Origin: Enterococcus devriesei
GTDB taxonomy: Bacteria > Bacillota > Bacilli > Lactobacillales > Enterococcaceae
Length of the DNA stretch: 64,000 bases
Reading direction: 5' to 3'
NCBI RefSeq assembly: GCF_001885905.1
Contig: NZ_JXKM01000005.1
Coordinates: 62,001-126,000, forward strand
The notes under the pieces are model-generated. The model was not told the origin of the DNA. It did no database searches and saw only the letters and a list, made by a program, of their open reading frames with translations. Shown here in pieces: positions 53,836 through 62,679 of the stretch. The stretch's first letter is position 1. Each line of letters starts with the position of its first letter. Position numbers and translations under genes: made by a program.

Positions 53836-55377
53836 CTAGTTGTCAAAATCTTTCAAGAAAATGCTGCCGGTCGTTGTAGAGACATCGATTTGTGCCATCT
53901 CATCGGCAACGCGACGGAATTGCAATAAGCGATTCGTCTTTTCTTTCTTCTCTCTGACTACTTCATAATCAGATAGCCGGTCGTTGATACTGCCTAAGCT
54001 TGTTTTTGCTAAGCCTTCTAAACCAATGGTCTTGTTCAAGGATACTTTCACATTCCCATTGACTGAACTTGCTTTGATTTTTTGTAACGTGTCATGGCCC
54101 GCTGTTAATTTTACATCGCCATTGACTAGTGAGATCCCATAATTTTGAATAGCTGCTTTGGTGGTGATACTACCATTGACTGTTTCAATAATGGAATCTA
54201 AGATTTCACCTTCGCGAATCTCAATGTTGCCGTTGACACCTTGAATTTCTAACATGGTTGCGTTGATTTGTTTGAAGCTGATATTGCCGTTGGTTGATTT
54301 CGCATATACATCTTTTGCGTCCATCGCTTCAACATTCAAATCACCATTCAATAATTTTACAGCTACGTGATCGTAAGTCCGTGTTGGTAAATAGAAGACC
54401 AAGTCGGCTTGTACCCGTTTGTTCGGGATTTGGAATGAGATATGATCTTCATCCACTTCGATTTGGCTGCGTTCCATCAATGACTGTAATGGCGTTGCTT
54501 CGTTCATTTTACCATAAAGCTTGATTTTCGCATCGACTTTGATGTCTTTTTCATCCCAAGCCTTTAAGGTCACTTTACCGTTAGCCAATTTGATATCGAT
54601 CAAGGTTGGTTCAACGTCTGTGTATAAGAATTGGTGTTCAAATTTAGAAGTAATCAGGCCAGGAACTTTGACATTAAAGTCTTTCCAGTCAACATTTTCT
54701 TCTACTGTATCTGAGACTGTCTTGAAGGTTTTCTTCATTAGACGGCCTAATTGAATCCCGGCTTCACCCAGTTTTTCACCAACTTGCGAGAAAGTTTCGG
54801 TTGCTTGATCTTTCAAATCATCCGGAATATCGAAACGATTGCGGCTGCGGTTCTTACGACCTTCGTTTTGATCTTCTTGAACATTTTTCAATTGTTCTTC
54901 TTCAGCTTTCGCTTGACCTTCCAAATCAACGACCTGCGCTTCTAAGTCTTTGATTTCTTCTTCCACAGTCTTGCGAATGTCTTCATCTTCATCTGCTAAA
55001 GAATCCAACTCTTCCTTCGTGTTCAATTCCATCAAAACTTCTTGTTTCTCATGGAGCTCCGCCTTCAACTCATTCTTTTGTTGATTGATTTCATCGATAT
55101 GAGCAGAGATGTGGTTGGCTTCTGTTGCTAAATCATCAAAGTACGCCTCCAGATCTTCCAAGTCCTGTTCTTCAGATCCATTGGCTTCTTTTTCATTTTC
55201 CCAATCATCTACCAAATTGGTTGCTTGGTCTCGATGATAAGAATCCACTTTGTCAGCAGCTTGTTTGATCTGCGCTTCATCTTTCGCCTTGGCCATACTT
55301 TCTAATAAATCTAAACCTTCTTCAGTTGATAAAATTCCTTTTTTAACTAATTCTAAAATACGTTGTCTTTCATTCAT
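53836..55377 (-). CDS. liaX: LiaX-type cell-envelope stress protein (DUF4097)
   Basis: 513 residues from ATG at 55377, which follows AAGGAGG; codons above are not coding. N-terminal helical SHOCT-like segment (RILELVKKGILSTEEGLDLL), a long acidic coiled coil at about 80-165, a basic turn, then a DUF4097 beta-helix domain from about 235 rich in NGNI/NGDV repeats. In E. faecalis LiaX is surface-exposed and its N-terminal part activates the LiaFSR response. A candidate LiaR site overlaps its promoter. Confidence 0.92.
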   Translation of the reverse strand: MNERQRILELVKKGILSTEEGLDLLESMAKAKDEAQIKQAADKVDSYHRDQATNLVDDWENEKEANGSEEQDLEDLEAYFDDLATEANHISAHIDEINQQKNELKAELHEKQEVLMELNTKEELDSLADEDEDIRKTVEEEIKDLEAQVVDLEGQAKAEEEQLKNVQEDQNEGRKNRSRNRFDIPDDLKDQATETFSQVGEKLGEAGIQLGRLMKKTFKTVSDTVEENVDWKDFNVKVPGLITSKFEHQFLYTDVEPTLIDIKLANGKVTLKAWDEKDIKVDAKIKLYGKMNEATPLQSLMERSQIEVDEDHISFQIPNKRVQADLVFYLPTRTYDHVAVKLLNGDLNVEAMDAKDVYAKSTNGNISFKQINATMLEIQGVNGNIEIREGEILDSIIETVNGSITTKAAIQNYGISLVNGDVKLTAGHDTLQKIKASSVNGNVKVSLNKTIGLEGLAKTSLGSINDRLSDYEVVREKKEKTNRLLQFRRVADEMAQIDVSTTTGSIFLKDFDN

Positions 55378-55427
55378 AGAAATTGCCTCCTTCAAAAAGC
55401 AAATACCTTACTTTTGTTTACATTCAT

Positions 55428-55456
55428 ATTATGCAATGTTTTTATAGATTTGTCAT
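55428..55456 (-). promoter_or_regulatory. Promoter of liaXYZ
   Basis: Minus strand ATGACA at 55456-55451, 17-base spacer and CATAAT at 55433-55428. Confidence 0.7.
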
Positions 55457-55465
55457 AGGACTAAA
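55449..55465 (-). promoter_or_regulatory. Candidate LiaR-binding site
   Basis: Minus strand TTTAGTCCTATGACAAA, an imperfect palindrome centred on GTC-CTAT-GAC that overlaps the -35 box of liaX. It resembles LiaR/VraR-type boxes as I recall them (AGTC and GACT half-sites). The context supports it but I cannot test it. Confidence 0.5.
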
Positions 55466-55531
55466 GACCCATCTTTTTATCCGACTTCCTGAATAGATTG
55501 TTGCTTCTATAAATAGTCAGACAGAATCAGC

Positions 55532-56395
55532 TTAGGCTAAAAAAAGTTTTCGATTGTCTTCAACGAATTGCTGAAAGGAGATCGGCTCGCGGTTTAAAAC
55601 CTGCTGAACTATTGGTGTAACTTTTTTGGCATTGCCTAATTGCGTAATCAAATACAGCATCACCATGACATTGACGTAATCTTTTTTGATTCCTCGGTGA
55701 AGCATCGTCTTGCGAAATTTCAATAGACTAGGTTGACTGTAGTTAATTTTTTCGCCTAAGACCTGCGTCATGATCTCCGCCGCTTCTTCATAACTGATTG
55801 CTTCTGCGCCAGTGATCTCCAATTTTTGATTCAAATACTTTTCCTTCAACAGGCACTCTGCTGCTACGGCGGCAATATCCCGAGTATCGATGAAGCTCGT
55901 TTTAGATTTGCCAGCAGGGACAAATAGGTCTTGTTCCTTTTGAATATCCGCCAAATGGGTGGTACTTAAATTCTGCATGAAAAAACTTGGCCGGATAAAG
56001 GTATAAGGAATTGCCAGCTCAGTAATTTTTTTCTCAATCTTATGATGCGGTGTGACCGGGTTTTTGTCTACACCGATCAATGAAACAAAAACGATTTGCT
56101 TGATTTGCTTGGCTTTAACTGCTTCTAAAAAAGGATACATATCAATCGGAGGATTCGCCAACTGTGGCGGACGAACAAAAAAGACCCGATCGACAGATTC
56201 TAAGGCCTCGTCAAACGTCGCCGGGTCTAAAAAATCAAAAGGCTTTACTTCGACAGTTGGAAATTTTTTGAAATCCCCAGCCACTTTTTCTGGCGTACGA
56301 GTACCTGCGACGATCGTCACGGCTTTTTCAGCCAGTATCTCAATTAATGGGAAGCCGATATTCCCGGTGCCGCCTAAAACTAATAGTTTCTCCAT
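55532..56395 (-). CDS. NmrA-family NAD(P)-binding oxidoreductase (SDR a5/a8 type)
   Basis: 287 residues. N-terminal Rossmann motif LLVLGGTGNIGFPLIEIL, then VRPPQLANP, VFVSLIGVDKNP and IRPSFFMQN, the pattern of NmrA/quinone-reductase-2-like proteins, which may act as redox sensors or quinone and azo reductases. Five bases after a MarR gene, so likely its regulated partner. Substrate unknown. Confidence 0.87.
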   Translation of the reverse strand: MEKLLVLGGTGNIGFPLIEILAEKAVTIVAGTRTPEKVAGDFKKFPTVEVKPFDFLDPATFDEALESVDRVFFVRPPQLANPPIDMYPFLEAVKAKQIKQIVFVSLIGVDKNPVTPHHKIEKKITELAIPYTFIRPSFFMQNLSTTHLADIQKEQDLFVPAGKSKTSFIDTRDIAAVAAECLLKEKYLNQKLEITGAEAISYEEAAEIMTQVLGEKINYSQPSLLKFRKTMLHRGIKKDYVNVMVMLYLITQLGNAKKVTPIVQQVLNREPISFQQFVEDNRKLFLA

Positions 56396-56400
56396 CTGAT

Positions 56401-56814
56401 TTACACTCCATTTAATTTCTGTAATAGCTCATTCAATTGCCGCTTTTCTTCTATTGAAAGAGGAGCAATAAATTTTTCCAATACGTGCTCACTAATTTTC
56501 TCGCCTGATAGATACGTTTGTTTCCCGCTATCCGTTAAAAACAACTCATAGGAACGACTGTCATGGCTGCTACGCTTTTTAATAATAAAATTCTTTTGCT
56601 CTAAACGTTTCAAGATTACCGAAAGCGTCGGTTTGTCCATATCCAATAGTGTGACTAATTGCTTCGCCGTAGTCGGTCGCTCCTGCTGATAATGATTGAT
56701 TTGCTGAAGCACCGCCCATTGTGGCGCCGTCAAATCTTGCTTTCGTAATTCGCTATTCAAGTCATAGGTCAAATGTTTTGAACTGTTCATAATTAAATAG
56801 CCGGTATTTTCCAT
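56401..56814 (-). CDS. MarR-family transcriptional regulator
   Basis: 137 residues with winged helix at about 35-95 (LTAPQWAVLQQINH, TAKQLVTLLDMDKPTLSVILKRLEQKNFI) and the wing KKRSSHDSRSYELFLT. Forms an operon with the NmrA-family gene. A perfect 10-base inverted repeat just upstream overlaps its -10 box and is the probable autoregulatory site. No cysteine switch is evident near the dimer interface. Effector unknown. Confidence 0.9.
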   Translation of the reverse strand: MENTGYLIMNSSKHLTYDLNSELRKQDLTAPQWAVLQQINHYQQERPTTAKQLVTLLDMDKPTLSVILKRLEQKNFIIKKRSSHDSRSYELFLTDSGKQTYLSGEKISEHVLEKFIAPLSIEEKRQLNELLQKLNGV

Positions 56815-56831
56815 TACTCAGCCTCCTGCAT

Positions 56832-56853
56832 TATAGTTAGTTTACTAACTATA
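56832..56853 (-). promoter_or_regulatory. MarR operator overlapping the -10 box
   Basis: TATAGTTAGT-TT-ACTAACTATA, a perfect inverted repeat with 10-base arms, 18 bases before the marR start. On the minus strand its last part forms TATAAT, so bound repressor would block RNA polymerase. Confidence 0.82.
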
Positions 56854-56901
56854 TCTCGAGAAGGAAAGAAAGTCTAGCGAACGCTCTAAAAAAAACAAAA
56901 A

Positions 56902-56929
56902 AAACAGATGAAGTCCCCCTCACCTGTTT
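56902..56929 (-). terminator. Terminator of pst-phoU operon
   Basis: Minus strand AAACAGGTGA...TCATCTGTTT stem followed by a T8 run, about 10 bases after the phoU stop codon. Confidence 0.88.
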
Positions 56930-56938
56930 CCTCTCAAT

Positions 56939-57616
56939 TTAAAAGTTTTCATTGCGATTACTGTTTAATTCGGTGATCTTCCCAGTCGCTAAGTAAACGA
57001 TCCACTCACAAATATTAGTGACATAATCCCCTACTCGTTCCAAGTAGCCCGCTACATGCAGATAATCCGTTCCACTAATGATGGTATCTGATTCTTTTTC
57101 CATCGTGTTAGTAGTCATATCATAGATTTTTTGGAAATAATCATTCACCCGTTCGTCCATCTTGGCAATCATCCGTGCGTCTTTTTCATCCGTCTTCACA
57201 TAGGCGATCAAAACATTGTCTACCATTTTTTTCACGTAGTTGGACATTTCGTTGATTTCTTTTTCAACTTCTAAAATTCGTGGCAAGCCCTTCAAACGAA
57301 TCGTTGATTTCGCAACGGAGACCGCATGATCCCCCATCCGTTCCAAATCAGAACTGGCCTTCATGATCGTAATAATCGTCCGTAGATCAGTGGTCACCGG
57401 TTGTTGCAGAGCGATCATCTCAAAACTTTTTTTCTCTAGACGGACCTCCATGTCATTGATCTCAACATCGTGATCAATCACCTCTTGTGCCAATTTTTTA
57501 TCATGGTCAATGTATGAACGAACTGATTTATGCACTGCACTGGAAACCATCATACCCATTTCGTAAAACTGATTGTGGAGATTCAATAAATCTTCTTCAA
57601 ATTGTGTACGTAACAT
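56939..57616 (-). CDS. phoU: Phosphate signalling protein PhoU
   Basis: 225 residues from ATG at 57616 after AAGGAGG. All-helical with two repeats; metal-binding motifs DLERMGDHAVSVA and YLERVGDYVTNI are the E/DxxRxGD signatures. It dampens PhoR signalling and PstSCAB uptake when phosphate is plentiful. Last gene of the pst operon, 61 bases after pstB2. Confidence 0.96.
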   Translation of the reverse strand: MLRTQFEEDLLNLHNQFYEMGMMVSSAVHKSVRSYIDHDKKLAQEVIDHDVEINDMEVRLEKKSFEMIALQQPVTTDLRTIITIMKASSDLERMGDHAVSVAKSTIRLKGLPRILEVEKEINEMSNYVKKMVDNVLIAYVKTDEKDARMIAKMDERVNDYFQKIYDMTTNTMEKESDTIISGTDYLHVAGYLERVGDYVTNICEWIVYLATGKITELNSNRNENF

Positions 57617-57677
57617 CGTTGCCCTCCTTATTTCTGTTCTTGTCGTTTTCATGCTAGCCCGCCATACGACGACTGGC

Positions 57678-58433
57678 TTAGCCAAATTTTCCTGAGATAT
57701 AATCTTCGGTTTCCTGTCTGGCCGGGTCTAAGAAAATCTTTTTCGTTTTGTCAAACTCAATCAGCTCTCCTTGTAAAAAGAAGGCAGTGCGATCAGAAAT
57801 CCGTGACGCTTGAGACATATTGTGAGTCACAATGATGATCGTGTAATTTTCCTTTAACTCCAACAGCATGTTCTCAATTTTCCCTGTGGAAACAGGATCA
57901 AGCGCACTAGTTGGCTCGTCCATCAAAATCACTTCAGGATTGACCGCCAAGACACGAGCGATACAGACCCGCTGTTGCTGTCCACCAGATAGAGACAAGG
58001 CGCTTTCATGTAACTTCTCCTTCACATCATTCCAAACGGAAGCGGCTTTCAAACTTTCTTCCACCACTTGATCCAGTTTGTTTTTGTCTTTTTCCCCTTT
58101 TAATTTTAACCCATAAATGACATTCTCGTAAATCGAAAATGGAAAAGGATTCGGTTGTTGAAAAACCATCCCGATTTCTTTACGAAGTTTTACCGTGTCA
58201 GTCTTAGGACTATAAATATCTTTATCTTTGTAAACGACGCTACCGGTGATCGTCACACCCGGAATCAGATCATTCATACGATTCAGCGAACGCAAATAGG
58301 TTGATTTTCCACAACCTGAAGGTCCGATCATCGCTGTAATCTCGCCCTTTTCGATGGCCATGTCAATCCCTTTAAGGGCTTCCTTTTCTCCATAATATAA
58401 ATGAAGATCCTTAGAAGTAATAATCTTCGACAT
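57678..58433 (-). CDS. pstB2: Phosphate ABC transporter ATPase, second copy
   Basis: 251 residues. Walker [10 protein letters not shown], PstB-type [12 protein letters not shown], signature LSGGQQQR and Walker [15 protein letters not shown]. Energises phosphate import with PstC/PstA. One of two adjacent pstB genes, a duplication common in Firmicutes. Separated from pstB1 by 200 bases that contain a repeat element. Confidence 0.95.
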   Translation of the reverse strand: MSKIITSKDLHLYYGEKEALKGIDMAIEKGEITAMIGPSGCGKSTYLRSLNRMNDLIPGVTITGSVVYKDKDIYSPKTDTVKLRKEIGMVFQQPNPFPFSIYENVIYGLKLKGEKDKNKLDQVVEESLKAASVWNDVKEKLHESALSLSGGQQQRVCIARVLAVNPEVILMDEPTSALDPVSTGKIENMLLELKENYTIIIVTHNMSQASRISDRTAFFLQGELIEFDKTKKIFLDPARQETEDYISGKFG

Positions 58434-58499
58434 TCAATTATCTCCTTTTTCATACTAAAGAATTTATTTTTCCAAGTTCGGGAAAAATAAGTTTGATGT

Positions 58500-58597
58500 T
58501 CAAGCCGTATATCATCCAACTAGATTGCTTCTTTTCGTTTCCAAAAAAACTACTATATCGTTTCAGCTCTTAGTAAACTGCTAAAAGTTGGACTGGC
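58500..58597 (-). repeat. Covarying intergenic element, copy 5
   Basis: Minus strand GCCAGTCCAACTTTTAGCAG; left arm TCCAACT (58592-58586) pairs with AGTTGGA at 58521-58515, then TGATATACGGC. A third arm sequence with pairing kept. It lies inside the pst operon between the two pstB genes, followed by a TTTTTCC...GGAAAAA hairpin as in copy 1. Unlike other copies, no terminator precedes it. Confidence 0.78.
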
Positions 58598-58633
58598 ATC
58601 TTATATAGATACTAAACTTGAATTACTTTTTTC

Positions 58634-59434
58634 TTACCCAAAATGGCCTGATACATAATCTTCGGTTGCTTGGATTTTCGGACGAGTAAAGATTTTTGGA
58701 GTTTGATCGTATTCAATGACATGCCCTAAATAGAAAAAGGCAGTATAGTCGCTGATCCGGGCTGCTTGCTGCATATTATGAGTCACAATAATGATCGTAT
58801 AATTCTCTTTTAATTGAATCAGCGTTTCTTCTACTTTACCAGTTGAGATTGGATCCAACGCACTAGCTGGCTCATCTAGCAATAAAATATCCGGCTTCAT
58901 TGCGATTGCTCGGGCAATACACAAACGCTGTTGCTGTCCCCCTGAAAGAGCCAGCGCACTTTTATCAAGGTTATCTTTCACCTGATCCCATAATGCCGCC
59001 TGTTTCAAACTTGTCTCAACGGTTTCTTCTAATTGATGTTTATCCCGCATGCCGTGCTGTTTTAAAGCAAAGGTAATATTCTCGCGAATTGATTTGCTGA
59101 AAGGATTTGGTCGTTGGAAAACCATCCCGATTCGTTTACGCATTTCGTAAACATCGATATTGTCCGCGTTGACGTCTACGTCTTTGTACATAATTTTCCC
59201 GGTAACTCTGGCACTGCTGATGCCGTCATTCATCCGATTCAACGAACGCAGATAGGTTGACTTCCCGCAGCCAGACGGTCCGATCAAGGCCGTGATTTTA
59301 TTTTTTTCAAATTCCAGATCCACACCTTTTATGGCTTCGTTGTCGCCATAAAAAACATGCAAATCTTCTGTATGAAGCGCGATCTCACCAGGCATACTAA
59401 TGAGGTTGCGTTCGTCCCAATTATATTCTTTCAT
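58634..59434 (-). CDS. pstB1: Phosphate ABC transporter ATPase, first copy
   Basis: 266 residues with a 15-residue N-terminal extension ([13 protein letters not shown]) relative to pstB2. Walker [19 protein letters not shown], signature LSGGQQQR, Walker [15 protein letters not shown]. Ribosome site AGGAGAAATTCG. 64 bases after pstA. Sequence is clearly diverged from pstB2, so this is an old duplication. Confidence 0.95.
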   Translation of the reverse strand: MKEYNWDERNLISMPGEIALHTEDLHVFYGDNEAIKGVDLEFEKNKITALIGPSGCGKSTYLRSLNRMNDGISSARVTGKIMYKDVDVNADNIDVYEMRKRIGMVFQRPNPFSKSIRENITFALKQHGMRDKHQLEETVETSLKQAALWDQVKDNLDKSALALSGGQQQRLCIARAIAMKPDILLLDEPASALDPISTGKVEETLIQLKENYTIIIVTHNMQQAARISDYTAFFYLGHVIEYDQTPKIFTRPKIQATEDYVSGHFG

Positions 59435-59498
59435 CGAATTTCTCCTAATTCATAGTCAGCAATCATTTGTTTCAAACTCACCAATAAAAAATTTATCT

Positions 59499-60386
59499 TT
59501 ACGCTGAAGTCATTCTTTTATGCAGTCGTTTACCGATTGCACGGGCACCAAAGTTGAAGAGTAAAACAGCTAGAATCAAAACGGCAGATGCTCCAGCTGA
59601 AACACTGTTTCCATCCGGCATTGTTCCTTCTGTATTGATCTTCCAAATATGGACTGCCAATGTTTCCGCCTGACGGAAAATGCTTAAAGGACTTGAAACG
59701 CTTAGTGGGTTCCAGTTGGTGAAATCCAAAGCCGGTGCACTTTGCCCTGCGGTATAAATCAAGGCCGCAGCTTCACCAAAGATCCGTCCTGAGCTCAAAA
59801 TTACTCCGGTTAAAATTCCTGGCAGTGCGTCAGGTACTACGATCTTCGTTACCGTTTCCCAACGTGAGAGACCTAGCGCCAAGCCAGCTTCACGTTGTGT
59901 GTAATGAATCGCTCGCAAGGACTCTTCAATATTTCTTGTTAACAAAGGTAAGTTGAACAAGGTCAAGGCTAATGCCCCTGATAAAATCGAGAAGCCGTAG
60001 CCAAACTGGATAACGAACAATAAGAAACCGAACAAACCGACAACGACTGAAGGCAATGAACTTAAAATTTCGATTGAGGTCCGAATCACGTTAGTCACCC
60101 AATTATCTTTGGCGTATTCCGATAAATAAATCCCGGCTCCTAATGAAATTGGCAAGCTGATGATCATAGTGATCAATAACAAGTAAATCGAGTTGAATAA
60201 TTGAATCCCAATTCCACCGCCTTTTTGATAGGCTTTCGAAGGCGAAGTCAAAAATTCCCACGAAACATGGGGCAAGCCGCGAATCAAGATATACAGTAAT
60301 AGAAAGGCTAAGATGGCTACGATCAAAGCGGAGACGCCATAAAGTACGCCGGTTGCGATTTTATCTGCGCGTTTGGCTTTATCCAT
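59499..60386 (-). CDS. pstA: Phosphate ABC transporter permease PstA
   Basis: 295 residues with six membrane helices and the ABC permease loop EAGLALGLSRWETVTKIVVPDALPG split as family EAA motif. The start overlaps pstC by eight bases. With PstC it forms the phosphate channel. Confidence 0.95.
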   Translation of the reverse strand: MDKAKRADKIATGVLYGVSALIVAILAFLLLYILIRGLPHVSWEFLTSPSKAYQKGGGIGIQLFNSIYLLLITMIISLPISLGAGIYLSEYAKDNWVTNVIRTSIEILSSLPSVVVGLFGFLLFVIQFGYGFSILSGALALTLFNLPLLTRNIEESLRAIHYTQREAGLALGLSRWETVTKIVVPDALPGILTGVILSSGRIFGEAAALIYTAGQSAPALDFTNWNPLSVSSPLSIFRQAETLAVHIWKINTEGTMPDGNSVSAGASAVLILAVLLFNFGARAIGKRLHKRMTSA

Positions 60387-61311
60387 TGCTTATCTCCCCT
60401 TTCTTTCCAATGTAGCGAATCAAAATGTTGAAAACTAATGACATAAATAATAGGATTAAAGCCAATGACCACAGCACATTATTTTCTACTGTGCCCATAA
60501 TCGTATTTCCGATCCCCATGGTTAAGATCGAGGTCAACGTGGAGGCCGGTGTCGTTAAACCAGTCGGCATTAACGCCGCATTCCCGATGACCATTTGGAT
60601 CGCCAACGCTTCACCAAAGGCCCGAGCCATTCCAAAGACCACCGCCGTTAAAATTCCCGGCACGGCTGCCCGTAAAACCACTTTATAAATCGTTTGCCAA
60701 CGCGTTCCGCCGAGAGCTAATGACGCTTCCCGATAATGACGGGGAACTGATTTTAATGTATCGACAGTCATTGTTGTGACTGTCGGTAAGATCATGACGA
60801 ATAAAACGAAGGTTCCAGACAAGATCCCAAAACCTGTTCCACCAAAAATCGAACGGATAAAAGGAACGATCACAGTTAAACCAATGAACCCATAAACAAC
60901 GGAAGGGATTCCTACTAGCAGCTCAATGACCGGCTGTAAGAATTTTTGACCTTTCGTGGGTGAAATTTCTGTCATAAAGACCGCTGCGCCAATCGCGAAA
61001 GGCGTTGCCACGATCGCCGATAAAAAGGTCACCATAAATGAGCCTAAAATCATCGGCAGTGCACCGACTAACGGCTGGCCATCTGGACCAGTGGCACTTG
61101 GATTCCAAACCGTTCCAAATAGAAAGTCGAATACATTGATTTTATCTACGAAAAAGGTTGATAACCCCTTACTTGCTACAAAATAAAAAATGGCTCCAAC
61201 CACAAACACAATCAACGCGATACAAACAAAACTAATAAAGCGTCCCCGCTGCTCAATTCTTGCACGTTTTGATTTTGTTGTGAGGGCTTTTTTTACATCT
61301 TCATTTTCCAA
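60379..61311 (-). CDS. pstC: Phosphate ABC transporter permease PstC
   Basis: 310 residues from a TTG start at 61311, seven bases after GGAGGA; the frame is open a little further upstream but that part overlaps the ribosome site. Charged cytoplasmic N-terminus, six membrane helices and the EAA loop EASLALGGTRWQTIYKVVL. First gene of the operon here. No pstS precedes it; a PhoP-type box does. Confidence 0.95.
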   Translation of the reverse strand: MENEDVKKALTTKSKRARIEQRGRFISFVCIALIVFVVGAIFYFVASKGLSTFFVDKINVFDFLFGTVWNPSATGPDGQPLVGALPMILGSFMVTFLSAIVATPFAIGAAVFMTEISPTKGQKFLQPVIELLVGIPSVVYGFIGLTVIVPFIRSIFGGTGFGILSGTFVLFVMILPTVTTMTVDTLKSVPRHYREASLALGGTRWQTIYKVVLRAAVPGILTAVVFGMARAFGEALAIQMVIGNAALMPTGLTTPASTLTSILTMGIGNTIMGTVENNVLWSLALILLFMSLVFNILIRYIGKKGEISNG

Positions 61312-61418
61312 GGCTGACTCCTCCTGATTTCCACGAAACACAGTGATTCGTTAAGAAACAATTAGTATTCTTGCGATTATTTTCTTTTGAGGTTCATTAC
61401 TTTTAAACCAACAAAACC

Positions 61419-61492
61419 ATTTTACCTGTTGAAAATCAATTTCTTTTTAACCTTCTGTAACGATTGGGTGACATTTGTAAAGAACGTGTAAA
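61419..61492 (-). promoter_or_regulatory. PhoP-box-type promoter of pstC operon
   Basis: Minus strand TTTACA at 61492-61487 and again at 61481-61476, exactly 11 bases apart, plus GTTACA at 61461-61456; a -10 TAAAAT lies at 61424-61419. Direct TT(A/T)ACA repeats at 11-base steps are the PhoP site of low-GC Gram-positives. This marks the transcription start of a phosphate-starvation operon that begins with pstC. Confidence 0.72.
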
Positions 61493-61544
61493 CGACTTAG
61501 GAGCCTCATCGTAATGGAACTTCTCAACAGCATCAGTAAAAAAT

Positions 61545-61585
61545 AAACAGGCCACAGTACCTTTTTTAATACTACAGCCTGTCTT
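61545..61585 (-). terminator. Terminator of XRE membrane regulator
   Basis: Minus strand ACAGGCTGTAGTA...TACTGTGGCCTGT, a 13-base stem with three G-T pairs, followed by TTATTTTT. Confidence 0.8.
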
Positions 61586-61596
61586 CTTCAGACTTC

Positions 61597-62583
61597 CTAC
61601 AATTTTTCTTTAGCTCGTGTCCTTAGAAGATTAATCACTGCAACGATTATCCCATAAAAGATGCTCCCAACAGGCCAGATGATCCAGCTATACTGCCAAT
61701 TCCCCGTCCAAAAACTATACCCTAAATAGATCGCAATCAAAAGTAACCAAAAGATAGCTGCGATCTCACTGGAAATCGGGGTACGTTCTTTGACTTTTTT
61801 ACTATAATCGCCTTCTTGCAAAAGCTTCAACATACTTTCCCAGCGAATCCCATTAATAACAAACAAAGAGGTAGAGAACGCTACCATTATTAACAACAAA
61901 CAAATCGCTAGTCCTTTGTAAAAGGTATTTTCCGTAAAAAAGCTGAGAAACAACGGAGCGATACTCAAAAGAATTAATGTAGTTGAAAGAATTATGTGCC
62001 AAGTATAGCGCCCGCGATAATTTTTTTGCCGTGACTTGACCATTCCATTCACACCATATTCTGTTTCAAAAACTTCCTCATTTAAATAAAGATAGGGACT
62101 CGTTTTTGAGCGGCTATAAATAAACAACGCGACTGCTGGTAATACCAATAAAAGCATCCATAAAAAACCTGCAACGCTAACCATGTTTACTGCTAAAAAC
62201 GTTGGATCTTGTCTGTCAAGGCTTCCTAAAAAAATCAAACCTACTGGGGATAAGATACATAAGAACACGCCTAAAGCGATCCACTTCGCGGATTTTTCCT
62301 TGAGGGTCAAGAATTCCTGCGCCTCGGCTAATGTAACCTTGCGGGCAGCTTGTAGCTCCCCTGCTTCAATATAATCAACGCTTTCCAACTCATCCTTAAA
62401 AAGATAATCAGTTGTCACGTTAAAAAGCTCGGATAAATGAATCACCTTTTCAATATCCGGGATTGATTGCGCGCTTTCCCATTTTGATACCGATTGACGA
62501 GAAACATCCATTAATTCTGCTAACTCTTCTTGTGTCCAACCATTCTTCTTGCGTTCCTGAACAATTTTTTCAGCGAGTATCAT
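61597..62583 (-). CDS. XRE-family regulator with membrane domain
   Basis: 328 residues from ATG at 62583, eight bases after AGAGG. Residues 1-65 are an HTH_3 domain (VQERKKNGWTQEELAELM, VSRQSVSKWESAQSIPD). From about 90 the protein is a membrane domain with six or so hydrophobic segments, with a cytoplasmic loop at about 165-195. Such one-component membrane regulators are common in Firmicutes, and their signals are mostly unknown. The palindrome over its -10 box suggests self-control. Monocistronic. Confidence 0.85.
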   Translation of the reverse strand: MILAEKIVQERKKNGWTQEELAELMDVSRQSVSKWESAQSIPDIEKVIHLSELFNVTTDYLFKDELESVDYIEAGELQAARKVTLAEAQEFLTLKEKSAKWIALGVFLCILSPVGLIFLGSLDRQDPTFLAVNMVSVAGFLWMLLLVLPAVALFIYSRSKTSPYLYLNEEVFETEYGVNGMVKSRQKNYRGRYTWHIILSTTLILLSIAPLFLSFFTENTFYKGLAICLLLIMVAFSTSLFVINGIRWESMLKLLQEGDYSKKVKERTPISSEIAAIFWLLLIAIYLGYSFWTGNWQYSWIIWPVGSIFYGIIVAVINLLRTRAKEKL

Positions 62584-62640
62584 GTCATCCACCTCTCATT
62601 TTTATTGATCCTTGTTGCTATCATTAAAATACAAGAAAAG

Positions 62641-62655
62641 GTAGTTACCTACTAC
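62641..62655 (-). promoter_or_regulatory. Palindromic operator over xre promoter
   Basis: GTAGTTACCTACTAC, with GGTAGTTACC as core symmetry and GTAG/CTAC arms, overlaps the -10 box of the regulator gene. Probable binding site of the XRE protein itself. Confidence 0.5.
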
Positions 62656-62679
62656 AAATCACTGGTTGTTTCTTGTCAA
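62651..62679 (-). promoter_or_regulatory. SigmaA promoter of XRE regulator
   Basis: Minus strand TTGACA at 62679-62674, 17-base spacer and TGTAGT at 62656-62651. Confidence 0.72.
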
